NCBI GenBank assembly: GCA_030601755.1
Contig: JAUWBF010000005.1
Span: 20,534 to 84,533 of the forward strand
DNA: 64,000 nt
Direction: 5' to 3'
DNA from: Verrucomicrobiota bacterium
GTDB lineage: Bacteria; Verrucomicrobiota; Verrucomicrobiia; Opitutales; Opitutaceae
Both the position numbers and the translations under genes were made by a program. Below the pieces are notes generated by a model. That model searched no databases. It was not told where the DNA came from and worked only from the letters and a program-made list of their open reading frames with translations. Of the stretch, positions 50,953-59,555 are shown piece by piece (positions within the stretch are counted from its first letter, which is position 1; the number at the start of each line of letters is the position of its first letter).

Positions 50953-53142
50953 ATGCAATACGCACCCGCCCTGCAACCCGCCGACACCACCCTTGCAACC
51001 GCCCGCGCCGGCGGCACCCGTTGGGCCGTGCCCGTCGAGGACCTCGGCGAGTTCGCCACGCTGCCGGAGGCCCGCCGCACCGAGATCCACTACACCCTGC
51101 GCGTGCTCGCCATCCTCGACCGCCGCATCGCCGAGATCGGCAAGGGTGCGGCCGTCGCCGAGGTCGTCGCCCACCACAAGCACGCCATGCGCGGCCTCTC
51201 CGCCCCGTCATTGCACCGCAAATACAGCGCCGTGCAGGCCGGCGGCTGGCGCGCCCTGGTCAAGGGCTACAAGGCCCCCAACAAGCAGCCCGACGCCTTC
51301 GTCACCGAGATCCGCCGCGTCGCCGAGCTCAACCACCGCAGCCAGGAGGAGGCCTTCGAGCAGATCCGCGAGGCCTGGGCCCGCGGCGAACACGTCCCCG
51401 GCTACGGCACCTGGATGGATCTCTACGTCGAGCGCTACCCCGAGCGCCCCATGCCCAAGGTCTGGCCGCGCGGCTTCTACCCCAAGGGCTGGAGCACGCG
51501 CAACATGCGGCGCTACGGCCCCACCAAGGGCGCGCGCGTGCTGTTCCAGCGCGGCGTGCTCGCCGCCAAGCGCCACTTCCCCAGCGTGCGGCGCGACCCC
51601 TCCAGCCTCCGCCCCCTGGAGCTGATCACCATCGACGACTTCGAACTCGACGCCCTCTGCGTCTTCCCTGGCGATGCCAACCACCGGCCGCAGATCGGCC
51701 GCGTCGCCGGCCTGCTCGCCATCGACGTCGCCACCCGCCGCAAGCTCCACTGGGGCCTCGGCCAGCGCATGGAGCGCGAGGAGCGCCAGGGCGACGGCAC
51801 CGTGCGCACCGTCCGCACCGGCATCGCCCGCGTCGACATGCAGGGCCTGCTCCACGAGCTGTTCCGCAAATACGGCCTGCCCGACTACACCGTCACCATC
51901 CTGGTCGAGAACGCCTCCGCCTCCATCAACCCCGAGATGCAGCTCTGCATCGAGACGCTCTTCGAGGGCCGCGTGAAGATCGAGCGCACCGGCATGATCA
52001 ACCACAAGGCCCTCACCAACGGCTTTGTCGAGAAGGGCGGCAAGCCCTTCGAGAAAGGCTGGATCGAGGCGACCTTCAACCAGCTCTGGAACTACCTCGG
52101 CGCGATGAAGGGTTACAAGGGCAGCAACCAGCGCCTCAACGCCCCCGCCACCCTTGAGGACGCCATCCGCTACACCAAGCTCCTCCTCGGCCAAGGCGAC
52201 CGCGCCCTCAACCTCCCGCCCGAGCAGATCGCCCAGCTCCGCCTGCCCTTCCCCAACATGCAGGAGCTGGAGGCCGCCTTCGCGTGGGCCGTCGAGCTGT
52301 CGCACACCCGCACCAAGCACAGCTACATCGGCTTCCGCACCGTCACCGAATACCTCATCGAGGACGGCACCGCGCCCGTGCCCTTCGCCGAGCTGGCCCT
52401 GCTCCCCGTCGAGCGCCAGCTGCAGGTGCAACCCGTCGAGCGCATGGAGACCACCATCGAGCGGTGGAACGACCTCGCCCGCTCCGTCACCTGGCAGGCC
52501 ATCCCGCCCAGCGTGCTCGCGCTCCTCCTGCTCACCCCGAAGAAGGTCACCTACCGCAACCACCAGGTCACCTTCGTCCACGAGCGCACCGGCTACACCT
52601 ACCTCGACACCGAGGGCACCGCGCTCGCCGGCCTCACCGACGGCACCGAGCTGCTCGCCTACTTCCAGCCGGCCAACCCCGAGCACATCCAGCTCGTGGA
52701 CCTGCGCGGCAACTACCTCGGCCAGCTCCGTCGCCTCGGCGGTGCCGGCGGCCGCGTCGACATCAAGGACAAGGCCGCGCTCGCCGAGGCTGCCGAGATG
52801 ACCGCCACCGTCTTCAACCGCGAAGTCGCCGGCCTGCGCGAACGCCACGCCGACAAGGACGCGCAGCACGCCGCCGACCGCGCCCACAACGACGCCATCA
52901 TCGACGCTCACCGCGCCGAGACCGCGCACCTCACCAAGGCCGAGAAGATCGCCGCCGCCAGCACCGACGCCGAGCGCGAGCGCCGCGCACGCATCGCTGA
53001 GCAGCGCGCCGTCGACCGCCGCGCCGCCAAGATCACCGCCGACGACCGCGCCGACTTCCTCGGCGGCGCCGAGCCCGCCGCCGCCGCCGGCAACGACGCC
53101 GCCGACCACTCACCCGCCGAGACCCTCGGCGACTACCTGTAA
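50953..53142 (+). CDS. MuA-like transposase (DDE superfamily)
   Basis: 729-residue transposase that should cut and join the prophage ends. The RNase H-like core shows ELITIDDFELD (Asp228/229), TVTILVENASASI and FEKGWIEATFN (Glu372, equivalent to MuA Glu392). At the second catalytic position, where MuA has Asp336 in an IDN context, there is Glu319 in VEN. An N-terminal DNA-binding region, a central beta-barrel part (about 500-600: KVTYRNHQVTFVHERTGYTY) and a charged C-terminal tail likely to contact the MuB-like ATPase complete it. The MuB-like gene follows after 28 bp. Confidence 0.92.
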   Translation: MQYAPALQPADTTLATARAGGTRWAVPVEDLGEFATLPEARRTEIHYTLRVLAILDRRIAEIGKGAAVAEVVAHHKHAMRGLSAPSLHRKYSAVQAGGWRALVKGYKAPNKQPDAFVTEIRRVAELNHRSQEEAFEQIREAWARGEHVPGYGTWMDLYVERYPERPMPKVWPRGFYPKGWSTRNMRRYGPTKGARVLFQRGVLAAKRHFPSVRRDPSSLRPLELITIDDFELDALCVFPGDANHRPQIGRVAGLLAIDVATRRKLHWGLGQRMEREERQGDGTVRTVRTGIARVDMQGLLHELFRKYGLPDYTVTILVENASASINPEMQLCIETLFEGRVKIERTGMINHKALTNGFVEKGGKPFEKGWIEATFNQLWNYLGAMKGYKGSNQRLNAPATLEDAIRYTKLLLGQGDRALNLPPEQIAQLRLPFPNMQELEAAFAWAVELSHTRTKHSYIGFRTVTEYLIEDGTAPVPFAELALLPVERQLQVQPVERMETTIERWNDLARSVTWQAIPPSVLALLLLTPKKVTYRNHQVTFVHERTGYTYLDTEGTALAGLTDGTELLAYFQPANPEHIQLVDLRGNYLGQLRRLGGAGGRVDIKDKAALAEAAEMTATVFNREVAGLRERHADKDAQHAADRAHNDAIIDAHRAETAHLTKAEKIAAASTDAERERRARIAEQRAVDRRAAKITADDRADFLGGAEPAAAAGNDAADHSPAETLGDYL

Positions 53143-53170
53143 CCCAACCCACCAACCCAAAGGACAACAC

Positions 53171-54253
53171 ATGGCAACCAACACCCCCGACACCGCCCAC
53201 CCCAACAGCGCTGCCTCCGGCCTCACCGAGCGCCAGAGCAACCGCATCCCCGGCTACAAAGTCTTCGAGGCCACCAAGGCCCTCCCCGAGGACCAGATGC
53301 TCGCCGTGCGCTGGCTCCACGGCCACTACTACGACAGCGGCAAATCGCTCGCCGAGATCGGCACCCTCATCAGCTACGACGCCGGCAACGTGTCGAAGAT
53401 TTTCCACGGCAAATACGAGGGCGACATCGCCGCCGTCACCAAGGCCATCGAGCGCTACCGCCGCCTCCACGAGGAGCGCGCCGCCATCGCCAAGGCCCCC
53501 TACATCAAGACCGGCCTCTATCGCGACATCGAGGAGTGCTGTCAGGCCGCGCTCACCTACCAAAAGCTCGTCTTCATCTACGGCGAGTCGCAGGTCGGCA
53601 AATCCGCCGCCCTCCGCGAATACGCCCGCGAGCACAACCACGGCGAGACCGTCTATGTCGAGATGCCCGTCGGCGGCTCCATCAGCCACTTCCTCGCCGC
53701 CCTCGCCGAAAAGCTCCGCATGAGCACCCAGCAGCGCGGCGACGTGCTCCAGCTCAACATCCACCGCTGCCTCGGCCCCAACAACCTCCTCATCGTCGAC
53801 GAAGCCAGCCGCGCCCTGCAGGCCCGCACCTACGGCGGCAGCAGCCTCAAGACCATGGATTTCATCCGGTCGCTGCACGACAACACCGGCTGCGGCGTCG
53901 TGCTCTGCGGCACCAACGTCTTCCGCGAGCAGATGGCCGACCGGCAGCTCGGCAAGTTCCTCAACCAGTTCAACCGCCGCTGCCTCATCCGTCGCCAGCT
54001 CCCCGATGTGCCCGCACGCGCCGATCTCAACGCCTTCGCCCGTCACTACGGCCTGGAGCCCGCCGCCGGCGACGCCTACGCGCTGCAAAAGAGCGTCGTC
54101 ACCCAACACGGCCTCGGCGTCTGGCTCACCATCCTCACCGCCGCCAACCGCAAGGCCAGCAAGGAAGGCAAGCCCATGACCTGGGACCACGTCACCAAAG
54201 CCCACGCCTTCCTCCGCCGCATGGAAATGCCCGCCGAGCAGGAAGCCGCCTGA
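53171..54253 (+). CDS. MuB-like AAA+ ATPase (transposition target-selection protein)
   Basis: 360-residue ATPase that binds DNA and delivers targets to the transposase. An N-terminal helix-turn-helix (KSLAEIGTLISYDAGNVSKIF) precedes Walker A GESQVGKS (residues 138-145) and Walker B LLIVDEA (Asp210-Glu211), with sensor motif VVLCGTNVF. A ribosome site AAAGGA lies 10 bp upstream of the ATG. Directly follows the transposase gene, the A-B order of Mu. Confidence 0.9.
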   Translation: MATNTPDTAHPNSAASGLTERQSNRIPGYKVFEATKALPEDQMLAVRWLHGHYYDSGKSLAEIGTLISYDAGNVSKIFHGKYEGDIAAVTKAIERYRRLHEERAAIAKAPYIKTGLYRDIEECCQAALTYQKLVFIYGESQVGKSAALREYAREHNHGETVYVEMPVGGSISHFLAALAEKLRMSTQQRGDVLQLNIHRCLGPNNLLIVDEASRALQARTYGGSSLKTMDFIRSLHDNTGCGVVLCGTNVFREQMADRQLGKFLNQFNRRCLIRRQLPDVPARADLNAFARHYGLEPAAGDAYALQKSVVTQHGLGVWLTILTAANRKASKEGKPMTWDHVTKAHAFLRRMEMPAEQEAA

Positions 54254-54282
54254 ACGCAAACCCTCAACCCAAAGGACCGACC

Positions 54283-54642
54283 ATGCCTCTCACCGAATCC
54301 CAACGCAACCGCCGCGCCGAGGGCGCCATGATGCGCAAATACAAAACGCCTGGCCTCTGCTTCGAGGCCGACTCCAAGCGCCAAGTCGTGCACGTCGCCA
54401 TCCACGACGGTGATGGCGTAGGCACGTCGATCACCTTCGACGCCGAGAAATACCGCGAGCTTATCCGCAAGCTCCTCGGCGTCGGCATCGACTCCATCGC
54501 CTCGATGCGCGCCTGCATCAACCACGCCCACGATCTCCAGGAGGCGCTCGGTGCCGTGCAGGTGCTGCTCACCCCCAAGGCCACCCACTGCCACCGCATC
54601 ATCACCAACGCCCTCGACGCAGCCAAGAAAGGAGGGCTCTGA
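54283..54642 (+). CDS. Phage early protein of unknown function
   Basis: 119-residue protein starting MPLTESQRNRRAEGAMM, preceded by AAAGGACC. Middle segment VVHVAIHDGDGVGTSITFDAEK is beta-rich, the C-terminus helical. No family was recognised. Confidence 0.7.
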   Translation: MPLTESQRNRRAEGAMMRKYKTPGLCFEADSKRQVVHVAIHDGDGVGTSITFDAEKYRELIRKLLGVGIDSIASMRACINHAHDLQEALGAVQVLLTPKATHCHRIITNALDAAKKGGL

Positions 54643-54644
54643 CC

Positions 54645-55067
54645 ATGCTGTCCTTCACCACCACCACCCTCGCCGATGCCCTTAAGCACATGAAGAAAAT
54701 GGGCGCGGCGTCCATGAAGCTCGTCATGCGCGACCGCCACGAGCAACCCCTGTCCGCACTCATCCTCATTGAAGGGAAAGAGGAATCCGCCGACGCCATC
54801 GCAGCGTTCGACAAGATCACAGACGCCTGGAGCGACGGCCGCCCCGCCTGCGGCATCATCGAATGGCACTACGTCGCCGAGCGCCTGCCCGACGACGACA
54901 CCGCCGTCCTGATGGCCATCGAAGCCGAGGATGAGATCCGCGAAGGCTACCGCGTCGGGTCAGAATGGTTCTACAGCGACTCCGGGGCCTACCTCGAAAA
55001 GCCCACCTACGGCGGCGTCTATGCGTGGGCAGACCTCCCGAAACCTCCGAAAAAAGGAGGCGCGTGA
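54645..55067 (+). CDS. DUF551-like phage protein
   Basis: 140-residue protein. Its C-terminus (REGYRVGSEWFYSDSGAY then GVYAWADLPKPP) resembles the DUF551 pattern in which W..LP.PP closes the domain. The N-terminal 80 residues are helical. It starts 2 bp after the previous stop and its stop overlaps the next start (TGATG). Confidence 0.65.
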   Translation: MLSFTTTTLADALKHMKKMGAASMKLVMRDRHEQPLSALILIEGKEESADAIAAFDKITDAWSDGRPACGIIEWHYVAERLPDDDTAVLMAIEAEDEIREGYRVGSEWFYSDSGAYLEKPTYGGVYAWADLPKPPKKGGA

Positions 55068-55408
55068 TGCCCACCACCTGGCACAACCCCGTCACCACGC
55101 CGCCGACGCCCCTGCGCGACTACCTGCTCGCCTACGTCCACGCGCGCCCCGAGGAGCACGACGGCGAGCGCACTGGCGTCTCCGAAGGCTACGCGCTGCC
55201 CGGCGGCGGCTACGAGTTCGCCACCGGCCACGAGGCCACCGGCGTCTACGCCTACGCGCAGATCCCCGCCGCCCCCGCGCCCGAGCGCTTCCAGTCCGCG
55301 CCCGCCTCGCCCCACCACTGCGCCCGCTGCGGAAAGCTCAAGCTCACCCGCGCCGGCAAGCGCCACCACTGCGGCATCGCCGCCAGCCGAGGAGGCCGCC
55401 GATCATGA
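55067..55408 (+). CDS. Phage protein with C-terminal zinc-finger-like motif
   Basis: 113-residue protein starting MPTTWHNPVTTPPTPLRDYL behind a strong ribosome site (AAAAAGGAGG). The C-terminal HHCARCGKLKLTRAGKRHHCG contains a C-x2-C and H-H-C cluster that could bind zinc. Function unknown. Confidence 0.7.
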   Translation: MPTTWHNPVTTPPTPLRDYLLAYVHARPEEHDGERTGVSEGYALPGGGYEFATGHEATGVYAYAQIPAAPAPERFQSAPASPHHCARCGKLKLTRAGKRHHCGIAASRGGRRS

Positions 55409-55710
55409 GCGCGCTCACACAATTCCCGGTGGTCGTCCTGCTACGCAACCAGATGCTTGCCACCGTCGAGACCGCCAAGGGAGCCGAGCCCTTTGTGTTC
55501 ATCGGCGTGCTCGGCGGATACTCCAGCCCCGTCGGGGCCAAGGTAGCCAGCCGTCATCCAGACCACCACTGCTGGCGGCGCGACGGCCGCTGGCACGAGT
55601 CCGGCAAGACCACACCCCTCGACATCGTGGCCATCGCCGTCGGCCGCAACGGCGAAGCCATGGAGTTCGCCCCCTACGGCCCCGCCGCCGGCGCGAAAGG
55701 AGGCGCATGA
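55405..55710 (+). CDS. Phage early protein of unknown function
   Basis: 101-residue protein starting MSALTQFPVVVLLRNQML, overlapping the previous stop (ATGA). Beta-rich, with HHCWRRDGRWHESGKTTPLD in the middle. No recognised family. Confidence 0.65.
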   Translation: MSALTQFPVVVLLRNQMLATVETAKGAEPFVFIGVLGGYSSPVGAKVASRHPDHHCWRRDGRWHESGKTTPLDIVAIAVGRNGEAMEFAPYGPAAGAKGGA

Positions 55711-55856
55711 TGACCCTCCGCCACCTCCACCTCGATAGCCACGAGTGCCCGCTGCAGGTGTCTCGCAGCACCGCTGCAAAGGCCCTGCTGCTCGCCGCCC
55801 TGGTCGGAGCCACCGCCGCCACCTGGTTCATCGCCCTCGTCCTGATCAAGCCGTGA
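55707..55856 (+). CDS. 49-residue single-pass membrane peptide
   Basis: Starts at tandem ATG codons (55707, 55710), overlaps both neighbours (ATGA and GTGA) and has an AAAGGAGG ribosome site. One membrane helix spans ALLLAALVGATAATWFIALV. Found by reading between the larger frames; it may be a small inner-membrane phage peptide. Confidence 0.65.
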   Translation: MMTLRHLHLDSHECPLQVSRSTAAKALLLAALVGATAATWFIALVLIKP

Positions 55857-56095
55857 AGACCCCCACCATCACCATCCGCCTGCACGGCATCGTCGCCGGC
55901 GAGCCCGTGCTGATCGAGCACCACAGCGACCTCGGCTGGACGCATCGCACGGCCTGCATGACCGCCAGCGCGCCGCACCGCCACTACCGCGACGCCGTCA
56001 CCGCCGCGCGCCGCCACCACGGCGACACCGCCCTGATCGGCGGCACCGCCCACATCACCACCACCGCCCAAGCCCTCGCCGAGGCCGCCCGCTGA
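55853..56095 (+). CDS. Small phage early protein
   Basis: 80-residue protein with GTG start overlapping the previous stop (GTGA). It begins VKTPTITIRLHGIVAGEPVL and is beta-rich at first, then helical with several His/Arg. No family was recognised. Confidence 0.6.
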   Translation: MKTPTITIRLHGIVAGEPVLIEHHSDLGWTHRTACMTASAPHRHYRDAVTAARRHHGDTALIGGTAHITTTAQALAEAAR

Positions 56096-56097
56096 CC

Positions 56098-56277
56098 ATG
56101 GACAACCACGAAACCATCGAGCGCACCCAGCGCCTGCTGCGCGACGCCTTTGGCCGGCCGCGTCCCCTCGCTGAAGTCGGCCGCAAGCTCGGCATCACCG
56201 GCTCGCGCGTCCGCCAGATCGAGCGCCGCGCCTGCCTCCACCTCGGCCGCCAACTCCAAGCCCACCTCAAGCCATGA
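56098..56277 (+). CDS. Sigma-70 region 4-like small protein
   Basis: 59-residue protein. LAEVGRKLGITGSRVRQIER followed by RACLHL is a textbook sigma region 4.2 helix-turn-helix, comparable to the end of sigma factors. No other sigma domain is present. It might modify host RNA polymerase promoter recognition during early or late transcription. Too short to have been listed as a standard frame; placed by its tight spacing (2 bp) and ATGA overlap. Confidence 0.65.
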   Translation: MDNHETIERTQRLLRDAFGRPRPLAEVGRKLGITGSRVRQIERRACLHLGRQLQAHLKP

Positions 56278-56420
56278 GCCCCGACGACGATCCCGAGATC
56301 CCGCACCCCGAGGCCAACAGCGCCCGCGAACACGACCACCTCTGCCAATGCGACCGCCTCGGCATCGCCGCCGACCTCCTCGCCGAAGAACAACGCCAAC
56401 CCACCACCTCCCAATCATGA
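56274..56420 (+). CDS. 48-residue acidic phage ORF
   Basis: Starts MSPDDDPEIPHPEANSAR, overlapping both neighbours by ATGA junctions. Acidic, with one CQC motif. No homology recognised; supported only by operon packing. Confidence 0.5.
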   Translation: MSPDDDPEIPHPEANSAREHDHLCQCDRLGIAADLLAEEQRQPTTSQS

Positions 56421-56974
56421 CCACCATCGCCAAAACCACCGCCCAACACACCGAGATCGACTCGCTCGCCAAGCGCTATTCCGAGCGGCGAGCCCGCGTC
56501 CGTGAGATCGTCGACCAGATCGAGGACGACGTCCGCGCCGTCCACCGCAAACACCGCCGCGCCCTCGCCGAGGCCCTCGCCACCGCCGCCGGTTGTCAGG
56601 ACGTGCTGATCTCACGCCTCCGCGAGGCTGTCAGCCTGTTCGTCAACCCCAAGACATGGAGCCTGCACGGCATCAAGCTCGGCTTCCGCAAGGGCTCCGG
56701 CAAGGTCGAGTTCGACGACGAAGACGCCCTCGTCGCCAAGCTCCGCAAACGTTACGGCGAGGAAAGCGATGAGTTCCGCGCCTGCGTGAAAACCAAGCAC
56801 GTCATCGTCAAGGATGCCCTCCGCGACCTCGACGCCAAAGACCTCGCGAAGCTCGGCGTCACCATCGAAGACGTGAACGACGTCCCCTTCGTCAAGGGTG
56901 TCGAGTCCGAGACCGACAAGCTCGTCAAACGCCTCCTCAAAGAGGCCACCGGCCGCATCCCCGAGGAGGCCTGA
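56417..56974 (+). CDS. Gam-like host-nuclease inhibitor
   Basis: 185-residue protein of the Mu Gam family, which binds DNA ends and protects them from exonucleases. A long N-terminal coiled-coil helix (LAKRYSERRARVREIVDQIE) is followed by the conserved KTWSLHGIKLGFRKGSGKVE core and KTKHVIVKDALRDLDAKDL. The start at 56417 overlaps the previous gene (ATGA). Confidence 0.88.
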   Translation: MTTIAKTTAQHTEIDSLAKRYSERRARVREIVDQIEDDVRAVHRKHRRALAEALATAAGCQDVLISRLREAVSLFVNPKTWSLHGIKLGFRKGSGKVEFDDEDALVAKLRKRYGEESDEFRACVKTKHVIVKDALRDLDAKDLAKLGVTIEDVNDVPFVKGVESETDKLVKRLLKEATGRIPEEA

Positions 56975-56979
56975 CCACC

Positions 56980-57222
56980 ATGGCCGCTCCCCCCATCACC
57001 GCCGCCGACGTCAGCCAGGACTGGATCGACTCCGCCGCCGAGGCCATCGCCCGCTACGGCCAACCCACCCGAGCCGGCGACGGCAACACCATCGAAGTCA
57101 AACGCATCAACGACGGCACTTGGATGCCCCTCATGCTCCCCACCAACGCCACCGAGTTCATGACGGCCATCGACCGCGACACCGTCCTCGCCGCGATCAT
57201 CAAAGCCACCCACCGCCAATGA
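56980..57222 (+). CDS. Small phage early protein
   Basis: 80-residue protein starting MAAPPITAADVSQDWIDSAA, 5 bp after gam. Mixed alpha-beta; DGTWMPLMLPTNATEFM in the middle. No family was recognised. Confidence 0.65.
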   Translation: MAAPPITAADVSQDWIDSAAEAIARYGQPTRAGDGNTIEVKRINDGTWMPLMLPTNATEFMTAIDRDTVLAAIIKATHRQ

Positions 57223-57611
57223 GCCGCCACGTCCTCATCTTCTCCGCGCGCTTCGCCGATGCCGTCGCCGAGTGCACCAAGCGCCAGACGATCCGGCCCG
57301 TGCGCAAGCGTCCCATCAAGGCCGGCCACGCCCTTGTTCTCTACGCCTGGACCGGCAAGCCCTACCGATCCAAGCAACGCCGCCTCTATCCCGTCGCGCG
57401 CATCTGCAAGGAGGCCTCGGAGATCACCATCGCCAGCGGCACCATCGGCGGTGCTCAAGTCGAGTGCATCCACATCAATGGCCGCGAGCTGACATTTCAG
57501 CAGGCCCAAGACTTCGCCAAAGCCGATGGATTTATCAACGCCGCCGACATGGTCGATTGGTTCAAAAAAACCCACGGCCTCCCCTTCACCGGAACCCTCA
57601 TCAAGTGGTGA
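57219..57611 (+). CDS. ASCH/PUA-like domain protein
   Basis: 130-residue protein. FSARFADAVAECTKRQTIRP then KAGHALVLYAWTGKPYRSKQR with PVARICKEASEITI has the pattern of ASCH domains, RNA-binding PUA-like folds found in phages and regulatory proteins. The start ATGA overlaps the previous stop. It may act on RNA, but its role in phage growth is unknown. Confidence 0.75.
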   Translation: MSRHVLIFSARFADAVAECTKRQTIRPVRKRPIKAGHALVLYAWTGKPYRSKQRRLYPVARICKEASEITIASGTIGGAQVECIHINGRELTFQQAQDFAKADGFINAADMVDWFKKTHGLPFTGTLIKW

Positions 57612-57613
57612 CC

Positions 57614-57841
57614 ATGAAAGCCCGGTTTATTGCGCACTTTACGCGCGACATCATGCACGGCGACAAGGCCATCTCCAAAGCTCAACGAACCTTTAAAGGC
57701 ACCATCACCGTGAAGGAAGAGGGCGACCACTTCGTCGACGCAATCGTTGGCGCGCTTCACGGCATCGCGCGTCAGGAGAATCTGACCGGCATCAACCACA
57801 TTAAGCTGACCGTCGGCATCATCAAACCCCGCCGGAAATAG
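57614..57841 (+). CDS. Small phage early protein
   Basis: 75-residue basic protein starting MKARFIAHFTRDIMHGDKAI, 2 bp after the ASCH gene. Alternating beta pattern (TFKGTITVKEEGDHFVDAIV). No family was recognised. Confidence 0.65.
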   Translation: MKARFIAHFTRDIMHGDKAISKAQRTFKGTITVKEEGDHFVDAIVGALHGIARQENLTGINHIKLTVGIIKPRRK

Positions 57842-57843
57842 CC

Positions 57844-58161
57844 ATGCCCATCCGCCCCGAAAACCGAGCACGTTACCCACGCGACTGGAAGCTCCGCAGC
57901 CGCTTCGTCCGGTGCGTGCGCGCACGCAATCGGTGCGAATGGTGCGGATGCGCCAACGGCCAACCACACCCCGTCACCGGCAGCAAGGTCGTGCTCACCA
58001 CCGCCCACATCTACGACGACCGCCCCGAGGCCGCCAGCCTGCTCAACCTCGCGGCCCTCTGCCAGAAATGCCACAACGGCCACGACGCCACCGCCCGCCG
58101 CCAACGCCGCCGCGCCCGCCTCGAAATTGAGAGCGGCCAAACCCACCTCACCCTCGCATGA
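57844..58161 (+). CDS. HNH endonuclease-like protein
   Basis: 105-residue protein. CEWCG, TTAHIYDDRP, NLAALCQKCHNGHD form an HNH fold with two C-x2-C zinc ligands and the His-Asn-His metal site. Such nucleases occur beside packaging genes or in early regions; here it is in the early block. The stop overlaps the start of the GemA-like gene (ATGA). Confidence 0.82.
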   Translation: MPIRPENRARYPRDWKLRSRFVRCVRARNRCEWCGCANGQPHPVTGSKVVLTTAHIYDDRPEAASLLNLAALCQKCHNGHDATARRQRRRARLEIESGQTHLTLA

Positions 58162-58670
58162 CCCCCGCGCAGACCCGCCTCCTCCGGTTCGCGGAAAGCC
58201 AGTGGCGCAAGGCCCGCAAAGATGCCGGCCGCACCGCCACCGATGCCGACCGCCATGCCCTCTACGCCAAGGCCCTCGGCCGCGACAAGTCCTCGAAGCA
58301 CTTCACCAACGCCGACCTCACCAAAGTCCTCGCCGCCCTCCGTGCCGTCTACGATCCGGCCAACTTCGACGCCCAAATGCAGGCCCAAAACGACCCCGAG
58401 CGCCGCGTCGAAGATCTCCGCAACCGCACCTGGGACGCCATCTGCGTCATCGTGCAGCAGCCCCGAGGCTACAACACCCTTTTCGACCAGCGCCGCGTCT
58501 ACCTCGAAGGCATGAGCCAGCGCATGTTCGGTGCCTACTTCGACAAACTCACCGAGCTCCAGCTCGGCAAACTCATGGGCTCCGCCGAAGCGCAGGCCCG
58601 CCGCATCGAAGCCAAGGCCCGCGCCGCCGCCGACGCCGCCACCGAGGCCGCCGACTCCAACCCGTTTTGA
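58158..58670 (+). CDS. GemA/gp16-like (DUF1018) protein
   Basis: 170-residue protein. The N-terminal helices, RHALYAKALGRDKSSKHFTN and ADLTKVLAALRAVYDP resemble the DUF1018 pattern of Mu gp16/GemA, linked in Mu to altered host gene expression. The C-terminal third is helical and Ala-rich. Position late in the early operon agrees with Mu. Confidence 0.6.
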   Translation: MTPAQTRLLRFAESQWRKARKDAGRTATDADRHALYAKALGRDKSSKHFTNADLTKVLAALRAVYDPANFDAQMQAQNDPERRVEDLRNRTWDAICVIVQQPRGYNTLFDQRRVYLEGMSQRMFGAYFDKLTELQLGKLMGSAEAQARRIEAKARAAADAATEAADSNPF

Positions 58671-58672
58671 CC

Positions 58673-58921
58673 ATGACCCGCGACGAGCAACACGCCTACC
58701 ACTAGGGCAAGCTCGCTCGCTGGAAAGACCACCGCGACCAGGCCTCCGGCGCCCGCGCCCGCTGCCCCTACCAAGTCGCCGACCGCGTCCGAGCCTGGAA
58801 ACAAGGCTATCAGGACCAAGACCTCGAACTCCGCCCCAAGGCCGAAGCCGACGCCGAAACCGAAGCCGCCCGTGAGTCCCTCGTCTCCGCCATCGGCGAC
58901 TGGCTCGCCCGCAACCAATGA
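58673..58921 (+). pseudogene. Rmf/CrpP-like gene with in-frame amber codon
   Basis: Frame of 83 codons starting at ATG 58673. Codon 11 (58703-58705) is TAG, flanked by DEQHAYH and GKLARWKDHRD. The rest shows ARARCPYQVADRVRAWKQGYQD, the CPY...W..G pattern of ribosome modulation factor/CrpP-like small proteins, which usually begin Y..G. A CAG codon there would give HAYHQGK, as expected in the family. The start and stop junctions with neighbours (2-bp gap; ATGA) are kept. It is either a recent pseudogene, an amber-suppressible gene or a sequencing error. Confidence 0.7.
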
Positions 58922-59541
58922 ACCCCTTCCAAGCCCACCTCGACGCCCAGGACGACCGCACCAATCGCGCCGGCCGACGCGAAACCACCCGCCGCGGCTC
59001 CGCTGCGCAGGCCCTCGCCGGTCACGACTCAGCTGCCCGCCTGCTCAAGTTCGACGCCTGGGTGCGTCAGCAGCTCGCCGACCGTCTCGACTGGACCTGG
59101 GCCGGCGACCAGCGCCCCCGCCGCATCGAGCAATGCCGCCTCCACCTTGAACGGCTCGTCCTCGAACTCTGGCGGCGCGGTTGGATGCTTGACGGCAAAC
59201 GCCTGGCCGACCACATCACCACCTGCCTCGACGCCGTTGGTGCCTACCAGCGCAAGGGCGGCGTCAAAGACTTCTGGCCCTACTTCAAATCAAGCGTCGA
59301 CCGCTACGTCGGCGCCAACGCCGAGGACATCCAGGCCGAGGCCATGCGCGCTGGCAGCCACGTCGGCCAGATCCTCGGCGCTCTCGGCATCAAGGCCGCC
59401 CCGGCCGAGACGCCGCTCCCCGAGCTGATCGCCCAACGCAAAGCCGAGATCGAGCAAGCCAAGGCCGAGACCCTCCGAGCCCGGCAAACCCGCTTGCGGG
59501 CCGCCTGCAAGGCCGATGCAGACCAGCTGCCGTTGCTGTGA
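58918..59541 (+). CDS. Distal early phage protein of unknown function
   Basis: 207-residue protein overlapping the previous gene (ATGA) and last in the early operon. It contains FDAWVRQQLADRLDWTWAGD and GKRLADHITTCLDAVGAYQR with a helical C-terminal tail. Its Arg-rich, helical nature could support DNA binding. No family was recognised. The right prophage end lies 14 bp beyond its stop. Confidence 0.7.
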   Translation: MNPFQAHLDAQDDRTNRAGRRETTRRGSAAQALAGHDSAARLLKFDAWVRQQLADRLDWTWAGDQRPRRIEQCRLHLERLVLELWRRGWMLDGKRLADHITTCLDAVGAYQRKGGVKDFWPYFKSSVDRYVGANAEDIQAEAMRAGSHVGQILGALGIKAAPAETPLPELIAQRKAEIEQAKAETLRARQTRLRAACKADADQLPLL

Positions 59542-59555
59542 CCGGCGCGAGATTC

